From the NCBI GenBank assembly GCA_900318465.1, contig ONKQ01000006.1:1-64000 (forward strand): DNA of 64,000 nt, in the 5' to 3' direction. This stretch comes from an uncultured Bacteroidales bacterium. Its GTDB lineage: Bacteria > Bacteroidota > Bacteroidia > Bacteroidales > F082. Shown here in pieces: positions 20,442 to 29,074 of the stretch. A program made the position numbers and the translations under genes. A model generated the notes under the pieces. It ran no database searches and had not been told where the DNA came from. It saw nothing but the letters and a program-made list of their open reading frames with translations. Every line of letters starts with the position of its first letter. Positions within the stretch are counted from its first letter, which is position 1.

Positions 20442-20762
20442 ATGAAACTGTACACGCAAGAAGAAGTGCTTGACGAAATTGTTGGTCCCATCGGCACTCC
20501 AGAAAGGGACGAGTTCGAGGCCAGGTTGAAAAAGGAAGTGGACGAATACTTCATCGGCGAGGCCATCAAGGAAACCCGCAAGAAACAGGGACTTACCCAA
20601 GAGCAGCTCGGAGAGCGTATGGGTGTGAAGAAATCGTATGTCTCGAAGATGGAGAGCGGGCGAAACATCGCTTACTCCACCATCATGCGGGCGTTCAAGG
20701 CGTTAGGCGTTCCCTCTGCCAGCCTTGACCTTGGCTCATTCGGTCGCGTTGCCCTCTGGTGA
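20442..20762 (+). CDS. Xre-family HigA-like antitoxin
   Basis: 106 residues. The C-terminal half is a lambda-repressor-type HTH (KKQGLTQEQLGERMGVKKSY, then VSKMESGRNIAYSTIMRAFKALG). The N-terminal half probably binds the toxin. Together with the upstream gene it should repress its own promoter. A terminator follows at 20792-20826. Confidence 0.88.
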   Translation: MKLYTQEEVLDEIVGPIGTPERDEFEARLKKEVDEYFIGEAIKETRKKQGLTQEQLGERMGVKKSYVSKMESGRNIAYSTIMRAFKALGVPSASLDLGSFGRVALW

Positions 20763-20791
20763 CGGATAGGCAGCACTCTACGCACAAGGAC

Positions 20792-20826
20792 AAGGCCGTT
20801 CTTTTCAATGGGAACTGCCTTTTTTT
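20792..20826 (+). terminator. Terminator of the HigBA-like operon
   Basis: AAGGC-C-GTTC pairs with GAAC-T-GCCTT (one internal mismatch) followed by a seven-base T run. Confidence 0.75.
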
Positions 20827-20870
20827 GGATTGAACAAAAGGTCTTCGCAAAATGTGGGGCAAAATGGCAA

Positions 20871-20908
20871 TAAAAAATCCCTAACTGTTTGATATTCAGA
20901 TAGGGATT
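20871..20908 (-). terminator. Terminator of tRNA-Glu
   Basis: Minus strand AATCCCTA (20908-20901) pairs perfectly with TAGGGATT (20883-20876), followed by TTTTTA; it starts 13 bases after the tRNA 3' end. Confidence 0.8.
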
Positions 20909-20920
20909 CTTTGTTTGTTG

Positions 20921-20994
20921 TAGTCTCTCCGGGATTTGAACCCGAGTTACCAGGATGAAAACCTGACGTCCTGACCAGACTAGACGAAGAGACC
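20921..20994 (-). tRNA. tRNA-Glu (anticodon TTC)
   Basis: 74 nt cloverleaf. The acceptor arm GGTCTCT pairs with AGAGACT (one G-U), the anticodon loop is TTTTCAT with anticodon TTC, and the T loop is GGTTCAAATCC. No CCA is encoded. It has a consensus promoter (21020-21049) and its own terminator, so it is a single-gene unit. Confidence 0.95.
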
Positions 20995-21019
20995 ACTTCG
21001 TGTGTCAGTTTTGACGTTG

Positions 21020-21049
21020 CAAAAGTAGATAAAATTTCGTTACCTGCAA
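21020..21049 (-). promoter_or_regulatory. Promoter of tRNA-Glu
   Basis: Minus strand TTG at 21049-21047, 19 bp, TACTTTTG at 21027-21020. Confidence 0.85.
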
Positions 21050-21108
21050 CATTTTGGGCGAAAATTTTTTTTCTAACTTTTTATTGTGTTGATAATCAAT
21101 TGGTAGTG

Positions 21109-21909
21109 TTATTCAAAAATCAGCGATACTTGGAAGAGTTTGTTGCGCAGTTGCTCGATGGGGGCGGTGTAGATGAAGGCTTCGTTCTTCACGATGTCCA
21201 AAATTCCGAAACTCATCTTGACTTCAATGCCCATCTTGAACCATTGGTTGTAGATGTCGAAACCTGCTCCAAGTTCGCCAGCCACATCAAAACGCTTGGT
21301 GACCAAGTTGTTGATGAATTCCTGACCGCTGGCGTTGGTCATCTTGTTTTCCTTCTGCGACGCGAGGTCGATTTTCGGGTTGATGCCGCCCATGATGTAC
21401 GCCCCAATGTTGTTGTAACGTTTCGAGCGGTATTTGATATTGAGCGGGAATTCGACGAAAGTGGTGCCGATGGACTTGGTGAAACTCTTCATGGTCACTT
21501 CGCCATTAAGGTCCATGATGGCCACATCGTAACGCATTCGGCGCTCGCTGAAGCTCAACGAGGGGATGAAACGCAGGTCGAAATAGCGCCCCAAACGCTT
21601 GCTGCCGATGATACCCACCGTGAAACCTGGCGTTTGCGCTGTCTCCATGTTGTAGACAAATAGGCCTTGCGTGTTGGAAATGCTGATGGGGCCACCTGGC
21701 CATGAGTCAGGGGCGAGTTGGATGCTTTGGTAGTTTTCCACGGTCTTGACGGTGTACATCATCTGGTTGTAGGCCAGCAGAAAACCGAAATGGTAAGGCT
21801 CGTTCTCGTAGTTGGCCAAATAATGGACAGTGCGGCGTTGGGCTTGTACAGGAACAGCCAAAACTGTGAGCAACAGCACAAAGGCAGATATTTTCAATGC
21901 TTTTTTCAA
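21109..21909 (-). CDS. porT: PorT-like outer-membrane beta-barrel protein
   Basis: Probable T9SS component of the outer membrane. 266 residues with a signal peptide (MKKALKISAFVLLLTVLAVP ... AQ), HFGFLLAYNQMMYTVKTVEN near the N-terminus, then alternating beta strands (PGFTVGIIGSKRLGRYFDLRF, TTFVEFPLNIKYRSKRYNNI) and a C-terminal Phe-Glu end. The outer-membrane beta-barrel class is clear. The specific PorT call rests on the sequence pattern plus its place downstream of ubiE, a neighbourhood I recall for porT in other Bacteroidota. It could be another small barrel. Confidence 0.7.
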   Translation of the reverse strand: MKKALKISAFVLLLTVLAVPVQAQRRTVHYLANYENEPYHFGFLLAYNQMMYTVKTVENYQSIQLAPDSWPGGPISISNTQGLFVYNMETAQTPGFTVGIIGSKRLGRYFDLRFIPSLSFSERRMRYDVAIMDLNGEVTMKSFTKSIGTTFVEFPLNIKYRSKRYNNIGAYIMGGINPKIDLASQKENKMTNASGQEFINNLVTKRFDVAGELGAGFDIYNQWFKMGIEVKMSFGILDIVKNEAFIYTAPIEQLRNKLFQVSLIFE

Positions 21910-21979
21910 GGTGATTCTGTTTTGATTATTGTGGATAACGATAGAGATGCTCTTTTATTGCGGAAATTTTTCAAAAAAA

Positions 21980-24769
21980 TCATTCCTCCTCATTGATGAT
22001 GTGAATGTCGCGTTGCGGGAATGGGATGTTGATGCCGTTGGCGTTCAAGGCGTTGTAAATCACCTCTTTGGCACGGTCGATGTATGCGATACGCTCGGCA
22101 GCGAGGACGTATTGCTTCACCCAGACTTCCACACCGCTGTCGCCAAACTCGCCGAATACCACATAAATGCCTTTTTTCGGCTCCACAATTTCACGCCCGT
22201 AGGCATCTTTGGTGCGCATCACCTGCATGGCATCCAAAATGATTTCACGCACACGTTGGATGTCGGTGCCGTAGGCCACGCTCACCGTTATCTTGAGGAA
22301 TTCGTAGGAGTTGCTCTTGGTCAGGTTGGTGAAGTTCTTTGCGAAAAGTGCAGCGTTGAGGAACGATACCGTCGTGCCGTTGATGGTTTCCACTTGGGTG
22401 CTTTGGTAACTGATGTCGGTGACCGTTCCGCGCACCCCGTCGCACTCAATCCAGTCGCCGATTTTCAGGCGGCCCGTCATGAGTTGGATGCCGTAGATGA
22501 AGTTGTTGATGATGTCCTTGAGGGCCAAACCGACACCAGCCGAGAAACCACCGGCCACGAGGCTCAGCGAACCCGTCGGGATGTGCATCGTGATGATGAC
22601 AACGATGGCGTAAATCATCCAAACCGTTACACTGATGAGGCTGTCGCCCAACGAGAGGTTGATTTCGTTCTTGCGGATGCTCTTGCGGTTGTTTTTGCGG
22701 AGAAACATGGAATAACGGCCCTGCCGCCAGAGGTAGTGGATGGCCTTGTTCGCATAGCGGAAAACGAACACGAGACATGACAAAAGGATGACGCCATAGA
22801 AGGAAAGCCTGAACGTATCAACGCCTTTCGAATTGGTGAGATGAATGAAAGGCTTGTAGTAGAGGGTATGGTAGAGATCGTCGAAATCGAAGATGTCAAG
22901 GCCGAGATGGAAACAGAACGGCACCGACATCAAAGCAAGCACGGGAAGCACCACTTCCTTGATGAGGTCGTAGAACCACGTGGCACCGAAAAGCAAAGCC
23001 TCCTTGTCGGAGCCGCTTACGTAGGTGATACGTTCTCGGTAATGGTCGAGGCGGCGTTTCATCCGCTTTTCCTTATAGCGGCTGATGAGGTGCCAGATAG
23101 TGGTCATGGTGTGGATGGCGGCCAACTGGAAATACCACCAGACGAGGATGAACAAAGCGGCAAAAATATAGCCTGCTATGGCTAACAAAAGTGCGATGGC
23201 TGTAACGGAAAGCGAGGCCCATCCCATGAAACGGTCGCTCTTTTCGGCAAGTTTGCCATGCTTGTGACAGGCCCAAAGCTGCCAGATGGAAAAGACAATC
23301 AGCAGGGGAGGGAAGATGAAGTTCAGCATCGTGTTGGGCAAGAAGATGGAGCGGCATCCGATGACGCCTATGGCCATGAGGATGGTTGGCAAATAGAGCA
23401 TCACGCTGTTTTTGAGTTGTTCCGGCTTCAGCCTGATGAGCAATGCGGCTATGATGGCGGCGAGCAACCACATGAAAGTGTTGGTGAGCTTGATGGCTTT
23501 CTCGTACAAGTCGTTGTTGTCGATAAAATTGGAAGAGTTGTTGAAGATGACAAATAGCAGGATGCCAGCCAGCAAGGTCAGATAACGTCGCTGTTGTTTG
23601 GCGATGGCTTTCTTGACGGGTTTGATGAAATGGAAGATGGGTAAGAGAACAAGAGCGGCTATGAGCCAGTTAAACAACAATCCGGCAAGCATGTAGACAA
23701 TGACGAGAAGCAAAGCCAAATACTCCCAATTGGCATTTTCCAACAAATCCTCATCTTCAACTTTGTCCGTCGGGTTCGCAATGGTGCTTGTCGTGTCAGT
23801 CGAGGCGGTCAGTGTGGAATCTTCCTCAAATGGGGGTATGGGTAATACGTCGGTGATGGAAAGGCTGTCAGTGACTATTGGGGCAATGGCAACGTTCGAG
23901 GAGTCTTGGCTCACAATGGAGTCGTCATAAAGGCCATATTTGTTTATTACGTCTTTAACGGCCTCATTCCAATACCGTTTCGGGTCGGAAAGGATGACGG
24001 GCCAAGGGGTTTGCCCTTCGATGAAGATGCGGGTTTGCAGCAGTTTGTAGTATTTTTGGGCGTAGTCGTAGGATTCCTTCAAGCGCAGGTAGACTTCCTC
24101 ATAGTGGATGCTGTCGGCCATGATGACGGTTCGGCTTTCGGCATACATTTTCAGCAGTTCGGTGGCAAAATAGAGGCAGGTGTCGCGGTCGTGCTCGCCT
24201 TTTTTGTCGAGGACAAAGACCCTCGCAATGGAGTCGGTTGTGTTTTGCGCCTCGGCCATGAGGTCGATGCGGTTGTCTCTGTTGAGTTTGAGGTGTTGGT
24301 GCAAAGTGTCGTTGTGGAAGGCGAGGCTGTCGGGTAGGTTTTTGACTTTCGCGATTTCAGGAGGAAGCCGGCGCAGCGACTCGACGAGGCGGGCGTAGCG
24401 GTCGATCTCGATGTCCAAGTTAATCATGATACGGTCGTAAGGCGTCTTGTCCTTGGTAAACTCTTCAAACTCATTCTTGACCTTCTCCAAGGCGAAACAG
24501 AGGTCGAGGGTGTATTCCTGTTTCTGCGAGTAGAGGCGCAGCGAAAGCTCGTTGCACTCTTTCATGATGTCCACCATCCTTTGGTGCTGGTTGTCGTAAT
24601 TGCTTGTGATTTTGTCCTTTGTCAGCGACATTTGGAAGTATTCTCGTCGTAGGTTATTCCTCAGGACTTGAAGCCTTTCGTTGAGGGTTTCGACAGGCTC
24701 ATTCTCGGCGAAGAGCGGCACGACGATGGCCAAAACCGCAATGATGATGGTTAAGTATCTCTTTTTCAC
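21980..24769 (-). CDS. Large MscS-family mechanosensitive channel (MscK-like)
   Basis: Inner-membrane channel that probably releases solutes on osmotic downshock. 929 residues: signal sequence, a roughly 300-residue periplasmic coiled-coil-rich domain, several transmembrane helices (about 345-690), then the MscS core. The core has a pore-helix region SLVAGGFSAGVGLALKDIIN, the beta domain motif LKIGDWIECDGVRGTVTDIS and a cytoplasmic alpha/beta domain to the C-terminus. The size matches MscK/KefA-like members rather than MscS (about 290 residues). A -7 box TACTTTTG is at 24797-24790. It sits between ubiE and porT on the same strand. Confidence 0.92.
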   Translation of the reverse strand: MKKRYLTIIIAVLAIVVPLFAENEPVETLNERLQVLRNNLRREYFQMSLTKDKITSNYDNQHQRMVDIMKECNELSLRLYSQKQEYTLDLCFALEKVKNEFEEFTKDKTPYDRIMINLDIEIDRYARLVESLRRLPPEIAKVKNLPDSLAFHNDTLHQHLKLNRDNRIDLMAEAQNTTDSIARVFVLDKKGEHDRDTCLYFATELLKMYAESRTVIMADSIHYEEVYLRLKESYDYAQKYYKLLQTRIFIEGQTPWPVILSDPKRYWNEAVKDVINKYGLYDDSIVSQDSSNVAIAPIVTDSLSITDVLPIPPFEEDSTLTASTDTTSTIANPTDKVEDEDLLENANWEYLALLLVIVYMLAGLLFNWLIAALVLLPIFHFIKPVKKAIAKQQRRYLTLLAGILLFVIFNNSSNFIDNNDLYEKAIKLTNTFMWLLAAIIAALLIRLKPEQLKNSVMLYLPTILMAIGVIGCRSIFLPNTMLNFIFPPLLIVFSIWQLWACHKHGKLAEKSDRFMGWASLSVTAIALLLAIAGYIFAALFILVWWYFQLAAIHTMTTIWHLISRYKEKRMKRRLDHYRERITYVSGSDKEALLFGATWFYDLIKEVVLPVLALMSVPFCFHLGLDIFDFDDLYHTLYYKPFIHLTNSKGVDTFRLSFYGVILLSCLVFVFRYANKAIHYLWRQGRYSMFLRKNNRKSIRKNEINLSLGDSLISVTVWMIYAIVVIITMHIPTGSLSLVAGGFSAGVGLALKDIINNFIYGIQLMTGRLKIGDWIECDGVRGTVTDISYQSTQVETINGTTVSFLNAALFAKNFTNLTKSNSYEFLKITVSVAYGTDIQRVREIILDAMQVMRTKDAYGREIVEPKKGIYVVFGEFGDSGVEVWVKQYVLAAERIAYIDRAKEVIYNALNANGINIPFPQRDIHIINEEE

Positions 24770-24811
24770 GTTGTTTCAGTTTTTCCGCGCAAAAGTAGGG
24801 AAAAAAACAAT

Positions 24812-25510
24812 TCATTTGCTTTTTATTACCGAATAAAGCGTGGCGATACCGTGGCCGAAGTGCCGCATGGTGCCTTCAGTTAAACCGGCAGAGGAGAGCA
24901 AACGAAGAAATTCAAAGGGTTTTGGAAACCGCTCCACTGATTCGGGCAGGTAGGTGTAGGCACTCGCGTCTTTCGAGACACATTTTCCGATTTTTGGAAG
25001 TATATGTTTGAAATACAAGCGATAAAGTTGCTTGACGGGAAATCTTTCTGGCATCGAGAACTCCAAGATGAAAGCCTGTTCATTGGGCTTCAGCACACGC
25101 TGGATTTCGGAAAGACCTTGTTTCAAGTTCTCGAAATTCCTCACCCCGAAGGCCACCGTGACGGCATCAAAACTGTTGTCCTCGAAAGGCAAGGCAGCCG
25201 CGTCGCCCAGGCGCAGTTCGATTTGGTTTTCAAGACCTTTTTTCTTGACTTTCTCCATCCCAATCGCTAACATTTTTTCGGAAATGTCCATTCCGATAAT
25301 TTGCGCTTGCGGATTACGTTTTGCCAATTGGATGGCCAAGTCCGCTGTGCCTGTCGCGAGGTCGAGGATGGTCTTGGGATAGTAGAAGGACACGATTTTC
25401 GCGGTCTTCCGTCGCCACACCTTGTCTATATTAAGGGATAACAAATGATTGAGCGCATCGTATTTCGGCGAGATGCGGTCGAACATGGTTGCGATGGGAG
25501 AATCACTCAT
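24812..25510 (-). CDS. ubiE: Demethylmenaquinone methyltransferase
   Basis: Methylates demethylmenaquinone in the last step of menaquinone synthesis (also called menG). 232 residues. It has FDRISPKYDALNHLLSLNID, the SAM motif LDLATGTADLAIQLAKRNP, GMDISEKMLAIGMEKV, and FGVRNFENLKQGLSEIQRVL. The start at 25510 (MSDSPIATMFD) overlaps the stop of the GT9 gene by 8 bases, indicating coupling; a start 12 codons upstream is also open. Confidence 0.94.
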   Translation of the reverse strand: MSDSPIATMFDRISPKYDALNHLLSLNIDKVWRRKTAKIVSFYYPKTILDLATGTADLAIQLAKRNPQAQIIGMDISEKMLAIGMEKVKKKGLENQIELRLGDAAALPFEDNSFDAVTVAFGVRNFENLKQGLSEIQRVLKPNEQAFILEFSMPERFPVKQLYRLYFKHILPKIGKCVSKDASAYTYLPESVERFPKPFEFLRLLSSAGLTEGTMRHFGHGIATLYSVIKSK

Positions 25511-26600
25511 GGCCGACCAGTTTTTTGATGATTTGGCTTGGTGCAATGCCGTTCAAGCAAGCGTAATCGCCTCTGAAACAGGGCTTGTTGCCATAAACGG
25601 AACAAGGTCGGCAGGGCAAATCGAGTTGGATGCAATCGCTTGGTTTTTGGTTCCAGCCCAAGAATCCGGCGTAAGGATGGGTGCCGCCCCAAATGGAAAC
25701 CACCCGCGTCCCGACCAAAGAAGCCAAATGCATGTTGGCGGAGTCCATCGAAAGCATCACGTCTAACTGGCTCATCAACGCGAGTTCCATCGCAAATTGA
25801 TTTCTGGATTGCTTCGTCGTTTCTCCTCGCAATGACGCGAAGCGGCATTCGTCATTGCGAGCGGAGCGAAGCAATCCACTTGTTGACGAATTTGGATTTT
25901 GTGCGGGCTGCACATTCAGGTATTTGGCGCAAAGCTTCGCAATCTGCCGTTTTTCCTCCTCGCCACCGCCGAAAAGAAAAACCTTGGTGTTTTCCCTTTC
26001 GCTCAAGGCCTTGATGACTTGCTCCATTTTTTCCATTGGATAGACTTTGGCAGGATGCTTGGCAAACGGAGCAATACCAATCCAAGTTTCATTGGTCGCT
26101 TTTTGCGTCCCGCAAAAAGAAGAATAATCAAGTTTGGTGAAAGTTGATTTGATTGAGAAACCCAACTGTTCCAACACTTTGGCATACCGCTCAAAAGAAG
26201 TGGCCTGCTGCTCGAAGACCTTGTTTTTCTGTCGTGTCAAAGCCTTTTTCCCTTTGCGTCCCTTGTCGATTTTGGCGACTTTTTTCCCGAACAAGCGGCA
26301 AACAAACCTCAACCATTGTGTACGCAAAACATCATGGAAGTCAGCGATATAGTCAAAGTCTTTGAATTGAATGTCGCGCAAAAGTCGGTTCAGGCCAAAC
26401 AAGCCTTTGTGCCTCCCGCTGAGGTCGGCGGCGAAGATATGAACATTGTTGGGCAAACGTTCAAACATAGGTCTCGCCATTTCGCGGCTCAACATAGTGA
26501 TCTCCAAATCAGGGTATTGCACGGCCAAATCATGAACGACAGGCACCGTCATGGCAATGTCGCCCAAGGCCGAGAACCGTATGATGAGGAGCTTTTTCAT
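25503..26600 (-). CDS. Glycosyltransferase family 9 (heptosyltransferase-like)
   Basis: Probably adds a heptose or similar sugar to the lipopolysaccharide core on the inner face of the inner membrane. 365 residues: LIIRFSALGDIAMTVPVVHD at the N-terminus, IGIAPFAKHPAKVYPMEKM in the middle, and SMDSANMHLASLVGTRVVSIWGGTHP in the C-terminal nucleotide-sugar site. A palindromic repeat (25806-25877) is inserted in frame and adds about 24 residues at roughly 242-265, between two normal parts of the fold. It overlaps the DUF4254 gene upstream by 4 bases and ubiE downstream by 8. Confidence 0.9.
   Translation of the reverse strand: MKKLLIIRFSALGDIAMTVPVVHDLAVQYPDLEITMLSREMARPMFERLPNNVHIFAADLSGRHKGLFGLNRLLRDIQFKDFDYIADFHDVLRTQWLRFVCRLFGKKVAKIDKGRKGKKALTRQKNKVFEQQATSFERYAKVLEQLGFSIKSTFTKLDYSSFCGTQKATNETWIGIAPFAKHPAKVYPMEKMEQVIKALSERENTKVFLFGGGEEEKRQIAKLCAKYLNVQPAQNPNSSTSGLLRSARNDECRFASLRGETTKQSRNQFAMELALMSQLDVMLSMDSANMHLASLVGTRVVSIWGGTHPYAGFLGWNQKPSDCIQLDLPCRPCSVYGNKPCFRGDYACLNGIAPSQIIKKLVGHE
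25806..25877. repeat. Palindromic repeat inserted in frame in the GT9 gene
   Basis: The 72-bp element begins GGATTGCTTCG and ends CGAAGCAATCC, with further internal pairing (CGCAATGACG with CGTCATTGCG). On the minus strand it encodes GLLRSARNDECRFAS followed by LRGETTKQS without a stop. Similar sequences recur in many bacterial genomes as dispersed palindromes; a degraded relative lies at 38058-38133. Confidence 0.85.
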
Positions 26601-27208
26601 TTTTGCCCGTAAAGCACAGGGTTCAATGCGGGATCGTTATACATCTTCATCTGCTTATAGACCTTCATCACCTTTTCGCCCGTTTTGTAGCACTCCATCA
26701 GCTGGTCGATGGCGGTGCAAAGGTCGGTGTTTTGCTCTTGTAAAACGCGCAGTTTTTCCTCGCATTTTGTCTTGTGTTCTTCGCTGATGTCGGCGCGTTC
26801 TACCTCGGCATTCATGTGGTAGATTTTCAGTTGCAAAATCGAAAGCCTATCGATGGCCCATGCGGGACTTTCCGTGTTGAGCGTGGCGTTTTCTTTGGGT
26901 TCAACACGTTGGAAAAGAAGAAGATAGTAACCATCAATCATCTCCACGATGTCTGTCCTGTCTTGGTTCGACTTGTCGATGCGGCGCTTCAAAGCCAAAG
27001 CCTCCACAGGGTCGATGTTTGGGTCGCGGATGAGGTCTTCCAAGTGCCACTGCACCGTGTCGATCCACACCTTATTATAAAGGTACCATTCGATGGTCAG
27101 TCTTTCGTAAGGGTTTTCGCAAGGATGGTCCACATCGTCAAACTTATGATAGTCGGCGATGGCTTGGTTGAAGATGGGAAGAATCGGTTCGGTGGAGAGG
27201 ATGATCAT
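26597..27208 (-). CDS. DUF4254 protein
   Basis: 203 residues of the DUF4254 family, function unknown. Mostly helical, with HPCENPYERLTIEWYLYNKVW near the N-terminus, the signature of the family, and a coiled-coil-like Glu/Lys stretch toward the C-terminus. It overlaps the GT9 gene by 4 bases, so a role connected to lipopolysaccharide assembly is a reasonable guess. A dispersed repeat lies directly upstream. Confidence 0.8.
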   Translation of the reverse strand: MIILSTEPILPIFNQAIADYHKFDDVDHPCENPYERLTIEWYLYNKVWIDTVQWHLEDLIRDPNIDPVEALALKRRIDKSNQDRTDIVEMIDGYYLLLFQRVEPKENATLNTESPAWAIDRLSILQLKIYHMNAEVERADISEEHKTKCEEKLRVLQEQNTDLCTAIDQLMECYKTGEKVMKVYKQMKMYNDPALNPVLYGQK

Positions 27209-27221
27209 GGTGATGTTTTTT

Positions 27222-27317
27222 TAATGCGGAATGCAGAATGCGGAATTAGGAATATCGCGATGCGACGTTGGGCTTTGCCTTTATTCCGTATTCCGCATTC
27301 ATAATTCCGCATTTTTA
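27222..27317. repeat. Dispersed repeat, copy A
   Basis: Starts with AATGCGGAATGCAGAATGCG and ends with the complementary phrase ATTCCGCAT. A central core at 27255-27288 matches copy B (33042-33075) at 30 of 34 bases. Both copies are in the same orientation and occupy intergenic gaps. Confidence 0.8.
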
Positions 27318-27319
27318 AA

Positions 27320-28528
27320 TTAGTGAAGTTTGGCTAATGCAGCCTTAATGCGCTTCACGGCCTCGATGAGTTTGTCCTCGCTCGTGGCATACGACAGGCG
27401 GATGCAGTCGTCGTTGCCGAAGGCGTTGCCGGCCACGCAAGCCACATGGGCATTGTAGAGCAGCCACATGCAGAGGTCGTCGCTACCCTTGATGGTGGTT
27501 TCGCCGTCGGTCTTTCCGTAGAACGACTTCATTTCAGGGAACACATAGAACGCACCGGCGGGAGTGTTGCACTTCACGCCAGGGATTTCGTTCAGCAGTT
27601 TCACGAAGGTGTCGCGGCGGTGGCGGAAGGCTTTCAGCATTTCTTGGATTTCCGTTGAGTTCTCGGGGCTGAGTTCCATGGCCTTGGCTGCGGCGGCTTG
27701 CGCGATGGTGCAAATGCCGGAGGTGATTTGGCCTTGGATCTTGTTGGTGGCTTTCACGATGGCTTGTGGTGCAGCGATGTAGCCGATGCGCCAACCCGTC
27801 ATGGCATAGCCTTTGGCCACGCCGTTGACGAGGACGAGGCGGTCTTTCAGGAAATCGAACTGCCCCATGCTCTCGTGCTTTTGCTCGTATTGGATGAACT
27901 CATAAATCTCGTCGGAGATGATGATGATTTGTGGATATTTCTTCAAGACTTCGGCGATGGCGGTCAGTTCGGCCTTGGTGAACACGCTGCCGCTGGGGTT
28001 GCAAGGCGTGTTGATCATAAACACCTTGGTCTTGGGCGTGATGGCCTTTTCGAGTTGCTCGGCGGTGATCTTGAAGTCATGGGCGATGTCGCTCTTGACC
28101 ATGACGGGCACGCCACCAGCCAATTTCACCATTTCGGGGTAGGAAACCCAGAACGGGGCGGGGATGATGACCTCGTCGCCGTCGTTGACGACCGCCAGCA
28201 GCACATTGTTGATGGCTTGTTTGGCACCATTGGAAACCAGCACGTCAGTCTCCTTGTAGTCGAGGCCGTTGTCGCGTTTCAGCTTGTTGGCGATGGCCTT
28301 GCGCAGCGCGGGCGTGCCGGGCACTGGCGGGTAGTGCGTGTCGTTGTTGTTGATGGCGTCCACACCGGCTTGCTTGGCCGATTCGGGCGTGTTGAAGTCG
28401 GGTTCGCCGATGCTCAGGCTGATGACGTCGATGCCTTGGGCTTTCAGTTCACGGCTCTTGTTGGTCATGGCTAAGGTTGCCGATTCAGCCATGTTCAAAA
28501 CTCTGTTGGAAAGGATGATTTCGCTCAT
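27320..28528 (-). CDS. aspC: Aspartate aminotransferase-like class I aminotransferase
   Basis: PLP-dependent transfer of an amino group between aspartate (or a related amino acid) and 2-oxoglutarate. 402 residues. It has SLSIGEPDFNTPESAK, YPPVPGTPALRKAIA, NTPCNPSGSVF and the PLP lysine in VNGVAKGYAMTGWRIGY (the residue two before Lys is Val rather than the common Phe/Ser context), plus IRLSYATSEDKLIEAV at the C-terminus. The exact substrate is not fixed by sequence. Single gene with a -7 box TACCTTTG at 28584-28577. Confidence 0.93.
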   Translation of the reverse strand: MSEIILSNRVLNMAESATLAMTNKSRELKAQGIDVISLSIGEPDFNTPESAKQAGVDAINNNDTHYPPVPGTPALRKAIANKLKRDNGLDYKETDVLVSNGAKQAINNVLLAVVNDGDEVIIPAPFWVSYPEMVKLAGGVPVMVKSDIAHDFKITAEQLEKAITPKTKVFMINTPCNPSGSVFTKAELTAIAEVLKKYPQIIIISDEIYEFIQYEQKHESMGQFDFLKDRLVLVNGVAKGYAMTGWRIGYIAAPQAIVKATNKIQGQITSGICTIAQAAAAKAMELSPENSTEIQEMLKAFRHRRDTFVKLLNEIPGVKCNTPAGAFYVFPEMKSFYGKTDGETTIKGSDDLCMWLLYNAHVACVAGNAFGNDDCIRLSYATSEDKLIEAVKRIKAALAKLH

Positions 28529-28675
28529 GATTTATAAATGTTGATTGTTGAATTGTTTATTTGTTGAAATGAAAGGCAAAGGTAGGCCTTTTTTTGATAG
28601 GGTCGGAGGAAAACGGAGAAAATTTGATGATTGGCGGAAAAACCTGCAATCCAAGGGTGTTGAAAGAGGACGCTA

Positions 28676-29005
28676 AATTGACTTCGTCAGCGATGACAAC
28701 ACGGGCGATTTCAAGACCATCATTTGGAGGGATACTGAATTGGCTGTTTTGGAGGAGAGTTCGGAGAAAATTGAAAACGGTTCACCAAAATGTTCACCAA
28801 AACGGGCGAAAGCTCGGAGAAAATTGAAAAAAGTACCCAGAAAATGGTCACTAATCAAGATTTAAAGTTGGTAGAAATAGCAGAAAACTTGGTAGAAAAT
28901 CCAGAAACTTTGGTAGAAAACCAAGAAACCTTTGTAGAAAAAATTGAAAAGTTGGTAGAAGGAATGTTGGAAGGAAAATCGCGGCAGCGTGTGTTGATTC
29001 GATAA
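28676..29005 (+). pseudogene. Remnant of an AlbA_2-type regulator gene (C-terminal part)
   Basis: In one frame the stretch reads DDNTGDFKTIIWR ... VLEESSEKIEN, and after a frame change SSEKIEKSTQKMVTNQDLKL and a Glu/Val-rich tail. This resembles the C-terminal end of AlbA_2/Schlafen-like ATP-binding regulators, whose tails carry S/TEK repeats. An in-frame stop lies directly before it, there is no start, and the frame is broken, so I read it as a decayed end. Identification is tentative. Confidence 0.4.
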
Positions 29006-29074
29006 AATGCTTTGCATAATAACAAACAATCGAAATAATCTGTATTTTTGCAAATTGTAAACACCAATTATAAT

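Noticed and set aside
28790-29005. 71-codon plus-strand frame as an independent gene
   Set aside because: Better explained as the tail of a broken AlbA_2-type gene together with the adjacent frame; no start context.
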